A stretch of DNA of 64,000 nt from Viridibacterium sediminicola (GCF_039631295.1 NZ_JBDIVE010000003.1:354755-418754); one strand, 5' to 3'; shown: positions 29,988 through 39,565, numbered from the stretch's first letter. Notes: generated by a model not told the origin, from the letters alone. A program made the numbers and translations.

Positions 29988-30159
29988 GGGTCTTGTCTTT
30001 GACACGAAGGACGCAAAGAAAAACGAAGGTTCGCAAAGCTTCAAATCGCAGGATTTCTTTGCGAGCTTTTCGTTGCAGCGCTTGATCGCATCCACGCACA
30101 ACACAAGGATCATGGACCGCCGCTGAAGCATTGCGGCAAAGTCTGCGCTACAATGCCGC

Positions 30160-30258
30160 GTGGCGGGTCTCCCCGCATTGCAGCGTGGGAACCTGGTCAG
30201 GTCCGGAAGGAAGCAGCCATAACCGCTCCCTGCAAGTGCCGGGGGTCGGGCTCGCCAC
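30160..30258 (+). ncRNA. ffs: Signal recognition particle RNA (4.5S)
   Basis: About 99 nt. The SRP Ffh-binding core GTCAGGTCCGGAAGGAAGCA is exact and the ends pair (GTGGCGGG with CTCGCCAC; CCCCGC with GGGGTCGGG side). A -10 TACAAT lies at 30149-30154, giving a start at about 30160; no good -35 is seen. A strong terminator follows. Confidence 0.95.
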
Positions 30259-30270
30259 CCCGAATACGCC

Positions 30271-30310
30271 AACGGCGCACAGTCTTGTGGACTGTGCGCC
30301 GTTTTCTTTT
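30271..30310 (+). terminator. Terminator after SRP RNA
   Basis: Stem AACGGCGCACAGTC/GACTGTGCGCCGTT with TTGTG loop and a T-rich tail, immediately downstream of ffs. Confidence 0.92.
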
Positions 30311-30359
30311 GGCCGGGCGGCAGCCGGGTAGGCTGCCGCTGGCGCGCGTACCTGCTGAA

Positions 30360-32561
30360 TTACTGCAGGTCGAAGCGATCGAGGTTCATCACCTTGGTCC
30401 AGGCCGCGACGAAGTCCTGCACGAAGCGCGACTGCATGTCAGCTTGTGCATAGACCTCGGTCAGGGCGCGCAGCTGCGAGTTCGAGCCGAACACCAGATC
30501 GACGCGTGTCGCCGTCCATTTCACGGCGCCCGTCGTGCGGTCGCGGCCTTCGAACAGTTGTGCCTCAGGTGAGACAGGCGCCCACACCGTAGCGATATCC
30601 AGCACATTGCTGAAGAAGTCGGTGTTGAGCGTACCGGGGCGGTGGGTGAATACGCCGTGCTGGCCATCGACCGTGGCGCCGATGCTGCGCAGGCCACCGA
30701 CCAGAACCGTCAGTTCCGGCGCGCTGAGGCTGAGCAGCTGGGCCTTGTCGATCAGCAGCTTCTCGGCCGGCACGCGGTACTGCGCCTTCTGGTAGTTGCG
30801 GAAGCCGTCGGCCAGCGGTTCGAGCACCTTGAAGGACTCGACATCGGTCTGTTCGGCCGTGGCATCGCTGCGGCCCGGCGTGAAAGGCACCTCGACACTC
30901 TGGCCGGCAGCCTTGGCCGCGTGTTCGATGGCGGCACTGCCGGCGAGCACGATCAGGTCGGCGAGCGACACTTGCTTGCCGCCGCTGGCGGTGGCGTTGA
31001 AGGCTTGCTGGATGCCTTCGAGCACGCCCAGCACCTTGGCGAGCTGGGCCGGCTGATTGGCTTCCCAGTCCTTCTGCGGTGCCAGGCGGATGCGTGCGCC
31101 ATTGGCGCCGCCGCGCTTGTCCGAAGCACGGAAGGTCGAGGCCGAAGCCCAGGCCGTCGACACCAGTTCGGCGACCGACAGGCCCGAGGCCAGCACCTTG
31201 ACCTTGAGCGCGGCGATGTCGGCCGCGTCGATCAGGGCGTGCTCGACCGGCGGAATGACGTCTTGCCAGATCAGGTCTTCAGCCGGCACTTCGGGGCCGA
31301 GGTAGCGCGATTTCGGGCCCAGATCGCGGTGCGTGAGCTTGAACCAGGCACGCGCAAAGGCATCGGCGAAGGCCGCCGGATCCTGATGGAAGCGGCGCGA
31401 GATTTTCTCGTAGGCCGGGTCGAAGCGTAGCGACAGGTCGGCCGTGGTCATCATCGGCGCATGTTTCTTCGACGGATCGTGTGCGTCCGGGATCAGGTGT
31501 TCCGGCTTGACGTCCTTGGCGCGCCACTGATGTGCGCCAGCCGGGCTCTTGACCAGCTCCCATTCGTAGCCGAAGAGCGTGTCGAAGTAGCCGTTGTCCC
31601 ATTGCGTGGGATTGGGTTTCCAGGCGCCCTCGATGCCGCTGGTGGTCGTATCGACCCCCTTGCCCGAGCCGAGCTTGTTGATCCAGCCCAGGCCCATTTC
31701 TTCAAGCGGCGCGGCTTCCGGTTCGGGGCCGACCAGCTTGGGATCGCCCGCGCCGTGCGCCTTGCCGAAGGTGTGACCGCCAGCGACCAGCGCCACCGTC
31801 TCTTCGTCGTTCATTGCCATGCGGGCGAAGGTTTCGCGCACGTCACGGCCCGAAGCGAGCGGGTCGGGATTGCCGTCCGGGCCTTCCGGATTGACGTAGA
31901 TGAGGCCCATCTGCACGGCGGCGAGCGGGTTTTCCAGCTCGCGATCACCGCTGTAACGGCTGTTCGGCTTGTCCGAGGTGGCCAGCCATTCTTGTTCGGC
32001 ACCCCAGTAGATGTCTTCCTCCGGCGCCCAGATGTCTTCGCGGCCGCCAGCGAAGCCGAAGGTCTTGAAGCCCATCGATTCGAGCGCGACATTGCCGGCG
32101 AGGATCATCAGATCGGCCCAGGAGAGCGCATTGCCGTACTTCTGCTTGATCGGCCAGAGCAGGCGACGCGCCTTGTCGAGGTTGCCATTGTCGGGCCAGC
32201 TGTTGAGCGGCGCGAAGCGCTGGTTGCCGGTGCTGGCGCCGCCGCGGCCGTCGGCCGTGCGATAGGTGCCGGCGCTGTGCCAGGCCATGCGGATCATCAG
32301 GCCGCCGTAGTGGCCCCAGTCAGCCGGCCACCAGTCCTGCGAGGTGGTCAGCAGGGCTGCAAGGTCTTGCTTCACGGCGGCGAGGTCGAGCTTCTTGAAG
32401 GCTTCGGCGTAGTTGAAATCTGCCGGCAGCGGGCTCGATGCCGGGCTGTGCTGGTGCAGGATCTTCAGGTTCAGCTGGTTGGGCCACCAGTCACGGTTGG
32501 ATTGGGCGCTGGCGACTGCGTTGGCGCCGTGAGGGAAGGGGCATTTGCCGGTGCTGCTCAT
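30360..32561 (-). CDS. katG: Bifunctional catalase-peroxidase KatG
   Basis: Haem enzyme that destroys hydrogen peroxide. 733 residues with the duplicated peroxidase fold. Distal Arg-Trp-His in MIRMAWHSAGTYR, proximal His in ALVAGGHTFGKAHG and the Tyr of the Met-Tyr-Trp crosslink in MGLIYVNPEGP are present, so the N-terminal domain should be active. Monocistronic, with a 25-codon leader ORF upstream and a convergent SRP RNA downstream. Confidence 0.97.
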   Translation of the reverse strand: MSSTGKCPFPHGANAVASAQSNRDWWPNQLNLKILHQHSPASSPLPADFNYAEAFKKLDLAAVKQDLAALLTTSQDWWPADWGHYGGLMIRMAWHSAGTYRTADGRGGASTGNQRFAPLNSWPDNGNLDKARRLLWPIKQKYGNALSWADLMILAGNVALESMGFKTFGFAGGREDIWAPEEDIYWGAEQEWLATSDKPNSRYSGDRELENPLAAVQMGLIYVNPEGPDGNPDPLASGRDVRETFARMAMNDEETVALVAGGHTFGKAHGAGDPKLVGPEPEAAPLEEMGLGWINKLGSGKGVDTTTSGIEGAWKPNPTQWDNGYFDTLFGYEWELVKSPAGAHQWRAKDVKPEHLIPDAHDPSKKHAPMMTTADLSLRFDPAYEKISRRFHQDPAAFADAFARAWFKLTHRDLGPKSRYLGPEVPAEDLIWQDVIPPVEHALIDAADIAALKVKVLASGLSVAELVSTAWASASTFRASDKRGGANGARIRLAPQKDWEANQPAQLAKVLGVLEGIQQAFNATASGGKQVSLADLIVLAGSAAIEHAAKAAGQSVEVPFTPGRSDATAEQTDVESFKVLEPLADGFRNYQKAQYRVPAEKLLIDKAQLLSLSAPELTVLVGGLRSIGATVDGQHGVFTHRPGTLNTDFFSNVLDIATVWAPVSPEAQLFEGRDRTTGAVKWTATRVDLVFGSNSQLRALTEVYAQADMQSRFVQDFVAAWTKVMNLDRFDLQ

Positions 32562-32637
32562 GATGTGGCTCCTTGTGTGATCAGTGTCTGAATGTGAGGG
32601 TGTGGCTTTGCAGGGTGATGACCATGCCGGCGGGTCG

Positions 32638-32715
32638 TCAGTAGCGACCGGCCTGGCAGGCCAGCAGATCGATCCAGAAATCGAGCCGGGTCAGTGCGTT
32701 GAGTCGAGATTTCAT
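32638..32715 (-). CDS. Short leader ORF / small protein upstream of katG
   Basis: 25 codons, begins MKSRLNALTRLDF and ends CQAGRY-stop. It has the strongest ribosome-binding site of the region, AGGAGG 7 nt before the ATG, and ends 77 nt before katG on the same strand. Upstream is a markedly AT-rich stretch (about 32716-32800) that should hold the katG promoter. No function recognised; a leader peptide controlling katG or an independent small membrane-associated protein (FWIDLLA core) are both possible. Confidence 0.55.
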   Translation of the reverse strand: MKSRLNALTRLDFWIDLLACQAGRY

Positions 32716-32965
32716 ATACGCCTCCTTTCGATGTGGTAAATCTATCGATCAGATGGCGATCAATCTAATTGTTTAATCAAATACTCAAGATAGTCTGCGT
32801 TTTGCAGCACGGGTGGAGCAGTATGCGCGGCGCGGGCGCTGCACTGGACAGATTGTCACGGAGCGCCCCGCTGCCGGCCATCCGGGGACACGCCTATGCG
32901 CGCCCAGCGTGCCTGTCCGCGCAGCGTCCGGCTGCTGGGGAGTCTTCCGGGCTACAATCTCGCCC

Positions 32966-34672
32966 ATGAGCTACCAGGTCCTGGCCCGCAAGTGGCGCCC
33001 CAAGAGTTTTGACACGTTAGTCGGACAAGAGCACGTCGTCCGCGCGCTCAGCCACGCCCTGGGCACCGGGCGTCTGCACCATGCTTATCTGTTCACCGGG
33101 ACGCGTGGTGTCGGCAAGACCACCATCTCGCGCATCCTCGCCAAGAGCCTCAATTGCGAGACCGGCATCACGGCCACGCCTTGCGGTGTCTGCACCGCCT
33201 GTACCGAGATCGATGCCGGGCGCTTCGTCGATTACGTCGAGATGGACGCCGCGTCCAATCGCGGTGTCGACGACATGGCGGCGCTGCTCGAAAAAGCCGC
33301 CTACGCGCCAGCGCGTGGCCGCTACAAGGTGTACATGATCGACGAAGTGCACATGCTCACCGGGCACGCCTTCAACGCCATGCTCAAAACGCTCGAAGAG
33401 CCGCCCGAGCACATGAAATTCATCCTCGCGACGACCGACCCGCAGAAGATTCCGGTCACCGTCTTGTCGCGCTGCCTGCAGTTCAACCTCAAGCAGATGC
33501 CGCAGACGCACATCATCGAGCATCTGACGCGCATCCTCGGCGAGGAGGGCGTGAGCTTCGAGCCCGGCGCGCTGCGTCACCTGGCCAAGGGCGCCAATGG
33601 TTCGATGCGCGATGCGCTGTCCCTGCTCGACCAGGCGATTGCCCACGGCGCCGGCAAGGTCGAGGAAGAACAGGTCATCGACATGCTCGGCACGGTCGGC
33701 GACGACCATCTCTATGCCTTGCTCGACGCGCTGGCGGCGCAGGACATCGATGCCATGCTGGCGGCGGCCGAGACCATGGAGGCGCGCGCGTTGTCCTTTG
33801 ACGACGCGCTGCAGACCCTGGCCAGCCTGCTGCACCGTATCGCCCTGGTGCAGTTTGCGCCGAATGCGGTCAGCGACAGCTTCGAGCGCGAGCGCCTGCA
33901 GGTCTACGCGGGCCAGTTCCATGCCGAATTCCTCCAGCTGGCGTACCAGATCGTCGTCCATGGTCGTGAAGAGCTGGCCCTGGCGCCGGACGAGCTGACC
34001 GGCTTTTCGATGTGCCTGCTGCGCCTGCATGCTTTCCGCCCCGATAGCGGTGGTGCTGCGCCCAGCGCAACGCCACCTGCAGCGCCTGGCGCCGGCGGCG
34101 GGCAGGCGCGCAAGCTGCCGGATTTCGCGGCCTTGAAACCGGCCGCAGCGCCGGCGCCCGCCCCAGCACCTGCGGCGCCACCGCCCGCCCGTGCTGCGGC
34201 ACCTGCACCGGCTCCGGCGCCTGCCGCCGCAGCGCCGGTCGCCAGCGCAGCGTCAGCGGGCGCAGAAGCCGCGCCAGCCGGTTTGCCGCACGAGGCGCCG
34301 CCCTGGCACGAGCTGATCCTTGCCATGCAGCTCGGCGGGCTGGTGCGCGAACTGGCGCAGAACTGCGAATTGCTGTCGATGCAGGGCAATGCCGTGCAGC
34401 TGCGCCTGACGCCGACGCACAAGCATCTGCTGGCGATGCCGGGCACCCAGGCCAAGCTGCAGGAAGCGCTCGCGCGCCACTATCAGGGCGCGGTCAGGCT
34501 GAATATCGAAATCGGCGATCCGGCGGCGCAAACGCCTGCCCAGCGCAGTGCCGAAGCCCAGCGGCAGCGCCATGGCGAAGCTGTGGCCGCGCTGGAGTCG
34601 GACCCTTTTGTACAGGAGTTGATCGAGCGCTTTGATGCGACCTTGGTCGAATCCTCTGTCAAACCCCTTTGA
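32966..34672 (+). CDS. dnaX: DNA polymerase III subunits gamma/tau
   Basis: Clamp-loader ATPase. 568 residues. P-loop GTRGVGKTT, zinc-binding cysteines CGVCTAC, DEVHMLTGHAFNAMLK and the SRC arginine finger (TVLSRCLQF). An Ala/Pro linker (about 365-455) leads to the tau C-terminal domain. ATG at 32966 gives the standard MSYQVLARKWRP. TACAAT ends 7 nt before this ATG and there is no Shine-Dalgarno sequence, so the mRNA may be leaderless. Followed by ybaB and recR as usual. Confidence 0.97.
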   Translation: MSYQVLARKWRPKSFDTLVGQEHVVRALSHALGTGRLHHAYLFTGTRGVGKTTISRILAKSLNCETGITATPCGVCTACTEIDAGRFVDYVEMDAASNRGVDDMAALLEKAAYAPARGRYKVYMIDEVHMLTGHAFNAMLKTLEEPPEHMKFILATTDPQKIPVTVLSRCLQFNLKQMPQTHIIEHLTRILGEEGVSFEPGALRHLAKGANGSMRDALSLLDQAIAHGAGKVEEEQVIDMLGTVGDDHLYALLDALAAQDIDAMLAAAETMEARALSFDDALQTLASLLHRIALVQFAPNAVSDSFERERLQVYAGQFHAEFLQLAYQIVVHGREELALAPDELTGFSMCLLRLHAFRPDSGGAAPSATPPAAPGAGGGQARKLPDFAALKPAAAPAPAPAPAAPPPARAAAPAPAPAPAAAAPVASAASAGAEAAPAGLPHEAPPWHELILAMQLGGLVRELAQNCELLSMQGNAVQLRLTPTHKHLLAMPGTQAKLQEALARHYQGAVRLNIEIGDPAAQTPAQRSAEAQRQRHGEAVAALESDPFVQELIERFDATLVESSVKPL

Positions 34673-34697
34673 TTGAATTGAAACAAGGAGCAGGAAA

Positions 34698-35021
34698 ATG
34701 ATGAAAGGCGGAATCGCTGGCCTCATGAAACAAGCCCAGCAGATGCAGGCCAATATGCAGAAGGCGCAGGAAGCCCTGGGCCTGATCGACGTCGAAGGCC
34801 AGGCCGGCTCCGGCGCGGTGAAGGTGGTGATCAGCTGCAAGCATGAAGTGCGTCGCGTCAGCATCGATGCAGCCGCGCTGGATGACCGTGAAATGCTCGA
34901 AGACCTGGTGGCGATTGCGTTCAACGACGCACTGCGCAAGGTCGATGCGACGACGCAGGAAAAGATGTCCGGCTTCACCTCCGGCATGGGCCTGCCGCCC
35001 GGCATGAAGCTGCCGTTCTGA
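34698..35021 (+). CDS. ybaB: YbaB/EbfC nucleoid-associated protein
   Basis: 107-residue dimeric DNA-binding protein. MKGGIAGLMKQAQQMQANMQ and GLIDVEGQAGSGAVKVVIS are typical; Gly/Pro-rich C-terminus (GMGLPPGMKLPF). GGAG ribosome-binding site. Between dnaX and recR as in most proteobacteria. Confidence 0.96.
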   Translation: MMKGGIAGLMKQAQQMQANMQKAQEALGLIDVEGQAGSGAVKVVISCKHEVRRVSIDAAALDDREMLEDLVAIAFNDALRKVDATTQEKMSGFTSGMGLPPGMKLPF

Positions 35022-35038
35022 TCGTTCGGCACGCCGGT

Positions 35039-35626
35039 TTGAACATCCTCGACCAGCTTATCGACGCGCTGCGCGTGCTGCCCGGTGTCGGGCCGAAGTC
35101 CGCCCAGCGCATGGCTTACCACCTGTTGCAGCACAACCGCAGCGGCGCGCAGCGCCTCGGGCTGTCGCTGGAGCAGGCGCTGTCACAGCTGCAGCATTGC
35201 GCACGCTGCAACAGCTTCACCGAGGCCGAGATCTGCGAGCGCTGCAGCAATACCCAGCGCGATCCCAGCCTGCTCTGCGTGGTCGAGATGCCGGCCGATC
35301 TGGCGGTGATGGAGCAGACCCACAGTTATGGCGGGCTGTATTACGTGCTGATGGGGCGCATCTCGCCGCTCGATGGCATCGGCCCGCGTGAGTTGCAGCT
35401 CGACAAGCTGATTGAGCGCGCCAGCGACGGCGTGGTGCGCGAGGTGATCCTCGCCACCAATTTCACCAATGAAGGCGAAGCCACGGCGCACTACGTCGGC
35501 GAAGTGCTGCGCAGCCGTGGCATCAAGGTCAGCCGCATTGCGCGCGGTGTGCCGGTGGGCGGTGAGCTGGAGCACACCGACATCGGCACCCTGGCGCAAG
35601 CCATGGTCGAGCGACGCAAGCTATAG
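35039..35626 (+). CDS. recR: Recombination protein RecR
   Basis: Forms the RecFOR/RecOR loader of RecA at gapped DNA. 195 residues. HhH region LPGVGPKSAQRMAYHLL, four-Cys zinc finger CARCNSFTEAEICERC and Toprim domain (CVVEMPADLAVMEQT). TTG start. The last 6 nt overlap the convergent phosphatase gene. Confidence 0.95.
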   Translation: MNILDQLIDALRVLPGVGPKSAQRMAYHLLQHNRSGAQRLGLSLEQALSQLQHCARCNSFTEAEICERCSNTQRDPSLLCVVEMPADLAVMEQTHSYGGLYYVLMGRISPLDGIGPRELQLDKLIERASDGVVREVILATNFTNEGEATAHYVGEVLRSRGIKVSRIARGVPVGGELEHTDIGTLAQAMVERRKL

Positions 35627-36391
35627 CGCTTGCGGGTCGATCTCGCCGACGTTGTTGAAGACGTAGTCGGGCTTGTAGGGGAAGTGCGCCATGATCTCCG
35701 GCGTGGTCACGCCCGAGAGCACCAGCGCCGTCTTCATGCCCGCTTCCATACCACCGACGATGTCGGTATCCATGCGATCACCGATCATCACCGCATTGTC
35801 CGGATGGGTGCCGAGCTTGCGCGTCGCCAGGGTCATCATCAGCGCATTGGGCTTGCCGACGATATAAGGCTTCTTGCCGGTTGCCGCTGCAATGGCGGCG
35901 AGGATGGTGCCGGCCGCCGGCTCGTTGCCACCCTCGACCGGATCGATCATGTCCGGATTGGTGCCGATGAACTTGGCGCCGGCATCGATCATGCGCACGG
36001 CCTTCTTGAGCTGGTCGAAATTGAACGAGGTGCTCTTGGCGACCACCACGTAATCCGGATTCGATTCGGACAGCGAGAAGCCAACCTTGTACAGTTCGCT
36101 CATCAAGCCGCCGCCGCCGATCACGTAGGCGGTGGCCGATTCCTTTTGTGCCTTGAGGAACATGGCCGTGGCCATCGCGGCGGTGATGAAGTTCTCTTCG
36201 GTAAGGCCGTGGATGCCCAGGCTTTCGAGCTTCAGGCGCAGGTCCAGCGGGGTCTGTTCGGCATTGTTGGTGAGGAACAGGAAGGGGGTGTTCGTGCTGA
36301 GCAGGCGTTGCACGAAGTCGGTGGCACCGGGGATCAATTGCTTGCCGCGGTAGATGACACCGTCCATGTCACAGATGACACTTTTGATCAT
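35621..36391 (-). CDS. HAD-superfamily phosphatase, NagD-like
   Basis: 256-residue class IIA HAD hydrolase. Nucleophile motif I ICDMDGVIYRG, motif II FLTNNAEQ, motif III region VGKPNALMM and motif IV IGDRMDTDIVGG. NagD-type enzymes dephosphorylate nucleotides or sugar phosphates; the substrate cannot be read from sequence. ATG at 36391 has an AAGGAA site; a longer upstream frame is not conserved. Confidence 0.9.
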   Translation of the reverse strand: MIKSVICDMDGVIYRGKQLIPGATDFVQRLLSTNTPFLFLTNNAEQTPLDLRLKLESLGIHGLTEENFITAAMATAMFLKAQKESATAYVIGGGGLMSELYKVGFSLSESNPDYVVVAKSTSFNFDQLKKAVRMIDAGAKFIGTNPDMIDPVEGGNEPAAGTILAAIAAATGKKPYIVGKPNALMMTLATRKLGTHPDNAVMIGDRMDTDIVGGMEAGMKTALVLSGVTTPEIMAHFPYKPDYVFNNVGEIDPQAL

Positions 36392-36517
36392 GAAGCTGGT
36401 ATTCCTTGGTGGAGTCGAGCGCCGAGTGTAGCGCGTGCAGGTGAATGCAGATGGGGTGAAAACGCCGGAAAAACCTCTGCAACCTGCAAACCTAGCGCCG
36501 GCGTGGGCTTTCTGGCA

Positions 36518-36531
36518 TTGATATAGATCAA
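36518..36531 (+). promoter_or_regulatory. FNR/ANR-type binding site upstream of petABC
   Basis: TTGATATAGATCAA is a perfect TTGAT-N4-ATCAA dyad. A -10 TATACT lies at 36559-36564, so the dyad centre is about -43 to -47 from a start near 36568-36571, close to the class II activator position. Oxygen-responsive control of the bc1 complex is inferred. Confidence 0.75.
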
Positions 36532-36605
36532 GCCTTCTTTTTGTTACCTGCCTATCGTTATACTCGCGAAGTTTTCGCAATTCCATACTGCTATCGGGGT
36601 TTTCA

Positions 36606-37217
36606 ATGAGCGATGAAAAGAATGCTGAGGCTGGCTGCACGGATTGCAGCCGCCGCAGCCTGATTGCGGCGACAGCCGTGGTCGGTGGTGCAGCTGGCGT
36701 TGGTGCGGCCGTGCCTTTCGCAATGAGCTTTACACCGTCGGAACGCGCCAAGGCGGCCGGCGCACCGGTTGAGGTGGATATCTCCGACATCAAACCGGGC
36801 GAGAAAAAAGTGGTGGAGTGGCGCGGCAAGCCGGTGTGGATCCTGCGTCGCACGCCGGAAATGATCGCCTCCCTCAAGGCCACCGACCCGCTGCTCGCCG
36901 ATCCGGAGTCCAAGCGCTCCGAACAGCCGGCCTACATCAAGGGCGAGGCCCGTTCGATCAAGCCCGAATTCCTGGTCTGTATCGGTGTGTGCACGCACCT
37001 GGGCTGCTCGCCGAGCGACAAGCTGGTGGCGGGCGCTGATAGCGGCATGGGGCCGGAGTGGCATGGTGGTTTCCTGTGCCCCTGTCATGGCTCACAATTC
37101 GATCTTTCGGCCCGCGTGTTGAAGAGCATGCCGGCGCCTGACAACCTGCCGGTGCCGCCGCACCGCTACCTGTCCGACACCCGCATCCTCATCGGCGAAG
37201 ACAGCCAGGGAGCCTGA
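36606..37217 (+). CDS. petA: Ubiquinol-cytochrome c reductase Rieske iron-sulfur subunit
   Basis: 203 residues. Tat-type signal SRRSLIAAT with a membrane anchor (about 18-40), then the Rieske fold with 2Fe-2S ligands CTHLGC and CPCHGSQ. Accepts electrons from quinol in complex III. First gene of petABC. Confidence 0.97.
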   Translation: MSDEKNAEAGCTDCSRRSLIAATAVVGGAAGVGAAVPFAMSFTPSERAKAAGAPVEVDISDIKPGEKKVVEWRGKPVWILRRTPEMIASLKATDPLLADPESKRSEQPAYIKGEARSIKPEFLVCIGVCTHLGCSPSDKLVAGADSGMGPEWHGGFLCPCHGSQFDLSARVLKSMPAPDNLPVPPHRYLSDTRILIGEDSQGA

Positions 37218-37220
37218 TCC

Positions 37221-38600
37221 ATGAGCAAGCTTGCACAACAACTGCTGGGCTGGGTCGATGACCGCTTCCCGGCCACCAAGCTGTACAAGGAGCATCTCTC
37301 CGAGTACTACGCGCCGAAGAACTTCAACTTCTGGTACTTCTTCGGCTCGCTGGCGCTGCTGGTGCTGGTGATCCAGATCGTCACCGGCATCTTCCTGGTC
37401 ATGCACTACAAGCCGGATGCCTCGCTCAATGTCTCGGGCATCCCGGTGGCCTTTGCCAGCGTCGAATACATCATGCGCGATGTGCCCGGTGGCTGGATCA
37501 TCCGCTACATGCACTCGACGGGCGCCTCGGCCTTCTTCATTGTCGTCTATCTGCACATGTTCCGCGGCCTGCTCTACGGCTCATACCGCAAGCCGCGCGA
37601 GCTGATCTGGCTGTTCGGCGTGGCCATTTTCCTGTGCCTGATGGCCGAGGCCTTCTTCGGCTACCTGCTGCCCTGGGGCCAGATGTCGGGCTGGGGCGCG
37701 CAGGTGATCGTCAATCTGTTCGAAGCGATTCCGCTGATCGGCAAGGATCTGTCGATCTTCATCCGCGGCGACTTCGTGGTCGGTGACGCCACCCTCAACC
37801 GCTTCTTCAGCTTCCACGTCATCGCCATCCCGCTGGTGCTGATCGGCCTCGTCGCCGCCCACATCATCGCGCTGCACGAAGTCGGCTCGAACAACCCCGA
37901 CGGCGTCGAAATCAAGAAGCACAAGGACGCCAACGGCATCCCGCTCGACGGCATCCCCTTCCACCCGTACTACACGGTGAAGGACATTTTCGGCGCGGTG
38001 GTGTTCCTGATGGTGTTCTCGGCGATCGTTTTCTTCGCGCCCGAGGGCAATGGCTATTTCCTCGAAGCCAACAACTTCCTGCCCTATGACCCGCTGAAGA
38101 CGCCGCCGCATATTGCGCCGGTGTGGTACTTCACTCCGTTCTACTCGATCCTGCGTGCAACGACTTCGGACTTCCTGCCTTATCTGGCCGCGCTGGTCGC
38201 CGCGACCGGCGCGCTGACTTTCTTCACCGCGCGCGTCAGCGTGGTGCGTGCGCTTGCAGTGGCCGTCACCGTGGTCGTGGTGGCGGCTCTGTTCCTGCTG
38301 GACGCCAAGGTCTGGGGCGTGGTGCTGATGGGCGGCTCGGTGATGCTGTTCGCGCTGCTGCCCTGGCTGGACCAGAGTCCGGTCAAGTCGATCCGCTACA
38401 AAGGCCCGCTGTTCAAGAGCATTCTCGCCGTGTGGGTGGTGTGCTTCCTGATTCTCGGCTACCTCGGCGTGTTGCCGCCCACGCCGACCGGCAAGATCGT
38501 CTCTCAAGTGTGCTCGATCCTCTATCTGGCATTCTTCGCCTTCATGCCCTGGTATACGCGTCTGGACAAGACCCTGCCTGAACCGGAACGGGTGAGCTGA
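37221..38600 (+). CDS. petB: Cytochrome b subunit of the bc1 complex
   Basis: 459 residues, eight or more membrane helices carrying the two b haems; haem His pairs in helices II and IV (RYMHSTGAS, FRGLLYGSY; RFFSFHVI, LVAAHIIALHEVG) and the quinol-oxidation PEWY-type loop, here PVWYFTPFYSIL. Follows petA by 3 nt. Confidence 0.97.
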   Translation: MSKLAQQLLGWVDDRFPATKLYKEHLSEYYAPKNFNFWYFFGSLALLVLVIQIVTGIFLVMHYKPDASLNVSGIPVAFASVEYIMRDVPGGWIIRYMHSTGASAFFIVVYLHMFRGLLYGSYRKPRELIWLFGVAIFLCLMAEAFFGYLLPWGQMSGWGAQVIVNLFEAIPLIGKDLSIFIRGDFVVGDATLNRFFSFHVIAIPLVLIGLVAAHIIALHEVGSNNPDGVEIKKHKDANGIPLDGIPFHPYYTVKDIFGAVVFLMVFSAIVFFAPEGNGYFLEANNFLPYDPLKTPPHIAPVWYFTPFYSILRATTSDFLPYLAALVAATGALTFFTARVSVVRALAVAVTVVVVAALFLLDAKVWGVVLMGGSVMLFALLPWLDQSPVKSIRYKGPLFKSILAVWVVCFLILGYLGVLPPTPTGKIVSQVCSILYLAFFAFMPWYTRLDKTLPEPERVS

Positions 38601-38601
38601 T

Positions 38602-39363
38602 ATGAACAAGACTCTCAAATTCCTGCTGATCGCAGCCTGCAGCCTGATCCTGCCCGTGGCGGCGCAGGCCAGCGAAGCGCTGCAACTGGACAAGGCGCCG
38701 CTGCGTTTCGACAATGCCTCGCTGCAGAACGGCGCCAAGCTCTTCGTCAATTACTGTCTCAACTGCCACGGTGCCAGCTCGGTGCGTTACAACCGTCTGC
38801 GCGACATTGGCCTGACCGAGGAGCAGATCAGGGACAATCTGATGTTCACCGGCGAAAAGGTGGGCGATCTGATGCGCACCGCCTTGCGTCGCGAGGACGC
38901 CAAACAGTGGTTCGGCGTGGTGCCGCCGGACCTCTCGGTGATCGCCCGTGCGCGCAGCAGCGAGTCCGGCAGCGGCGCTGACTGGATCTACACTTACCTG
39001 CGCCAGTTCTACCGCGATGACTCCCGACCGACCGGTTGGAACAACGCACTTTTCCCCAATGTAGGCATGCCAAACGTACTGTGGGCGCTGCAAGGCGAGC
39101 AACAAGCCCACTTCGCGGAAGTCAAAGACGAGCAGGGGGGGGTTGCCAAGCACCTTGAAAAGCTGGATATTGCAGTCCCCGGCAAGCTGACGAAGGACCA
39201 GTTCGACAAGGAAGTTGCCGATCTAGTCTCCTTCATTACCTGGATGGGCGAGCCTGCGCAGGTGCTGCGGCAGCAGATTGGCTGGTGGGTTTTGGCCGTT
39301 CTGTCCGTCCTGGCGGTGCTGAGCTATGCGCTCAAGCGCGCCTTCTGGAAAGATGTCCACTAA
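38602..39363 (+). CDS. petC: Cytochrome c1 subunit of the bc1 complex
   Basis: 253 residues. Signal peptide (about 1-23), haem c motif CLNCH near residue 54, Met ligand probably in the NVGMPNVLW region, and a C-terminal membrane anchor (about 225-245, WWVLAVLSVLAVLSYALKR). Last gene of the operon. Confidence 0.96.
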   Translation: MNKTLKFLLIAACSLILPVAAQASEALQLDKAPLRFDNASLQNGAKLFVNYCLNCHGASSVRYNRLRDIGLTEEQIRDNLMFTGEKVGDLMRTALRREDAKQWFGVVPPDLSVIARARSSESGSGADWIYTYLRQFYRDDSRPTGWNNALFPNVGMPNVLWALQGEQQAHFAEVKDEQGGVAKHLEKLDIAVPGKLTKDQFDKEVADLVSFITWMGEPAQVLRQQIGWWVLAVLSVLAVLSYALKRAFWKDVH

Positions 39364-39565
39364 ACATGGCAGCGGGTGGGTCAGGGTATTGCAAGGGCAG
39401 AAGCGCGTAGTCCGGGCCTCTGCCTGCAGTGCCGTATCTGATGCCTGTTGTTATGTCCTTTGATAGGTTGCAGCCGAAATGATGCTGTTATCCAGTCGCG
39501 AACACGATGCGGTTGCATCCCGCCGTATCGTGCGTGACGTTGAATACTCCTGGAGCAATTCCGCG

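Noticed and set aside
30131..30154. TTGCGG as -35 of the SRP RNA promoter
   Set aside because: Spacing to TACAAT is only 12 nt; only the -10 is supported.
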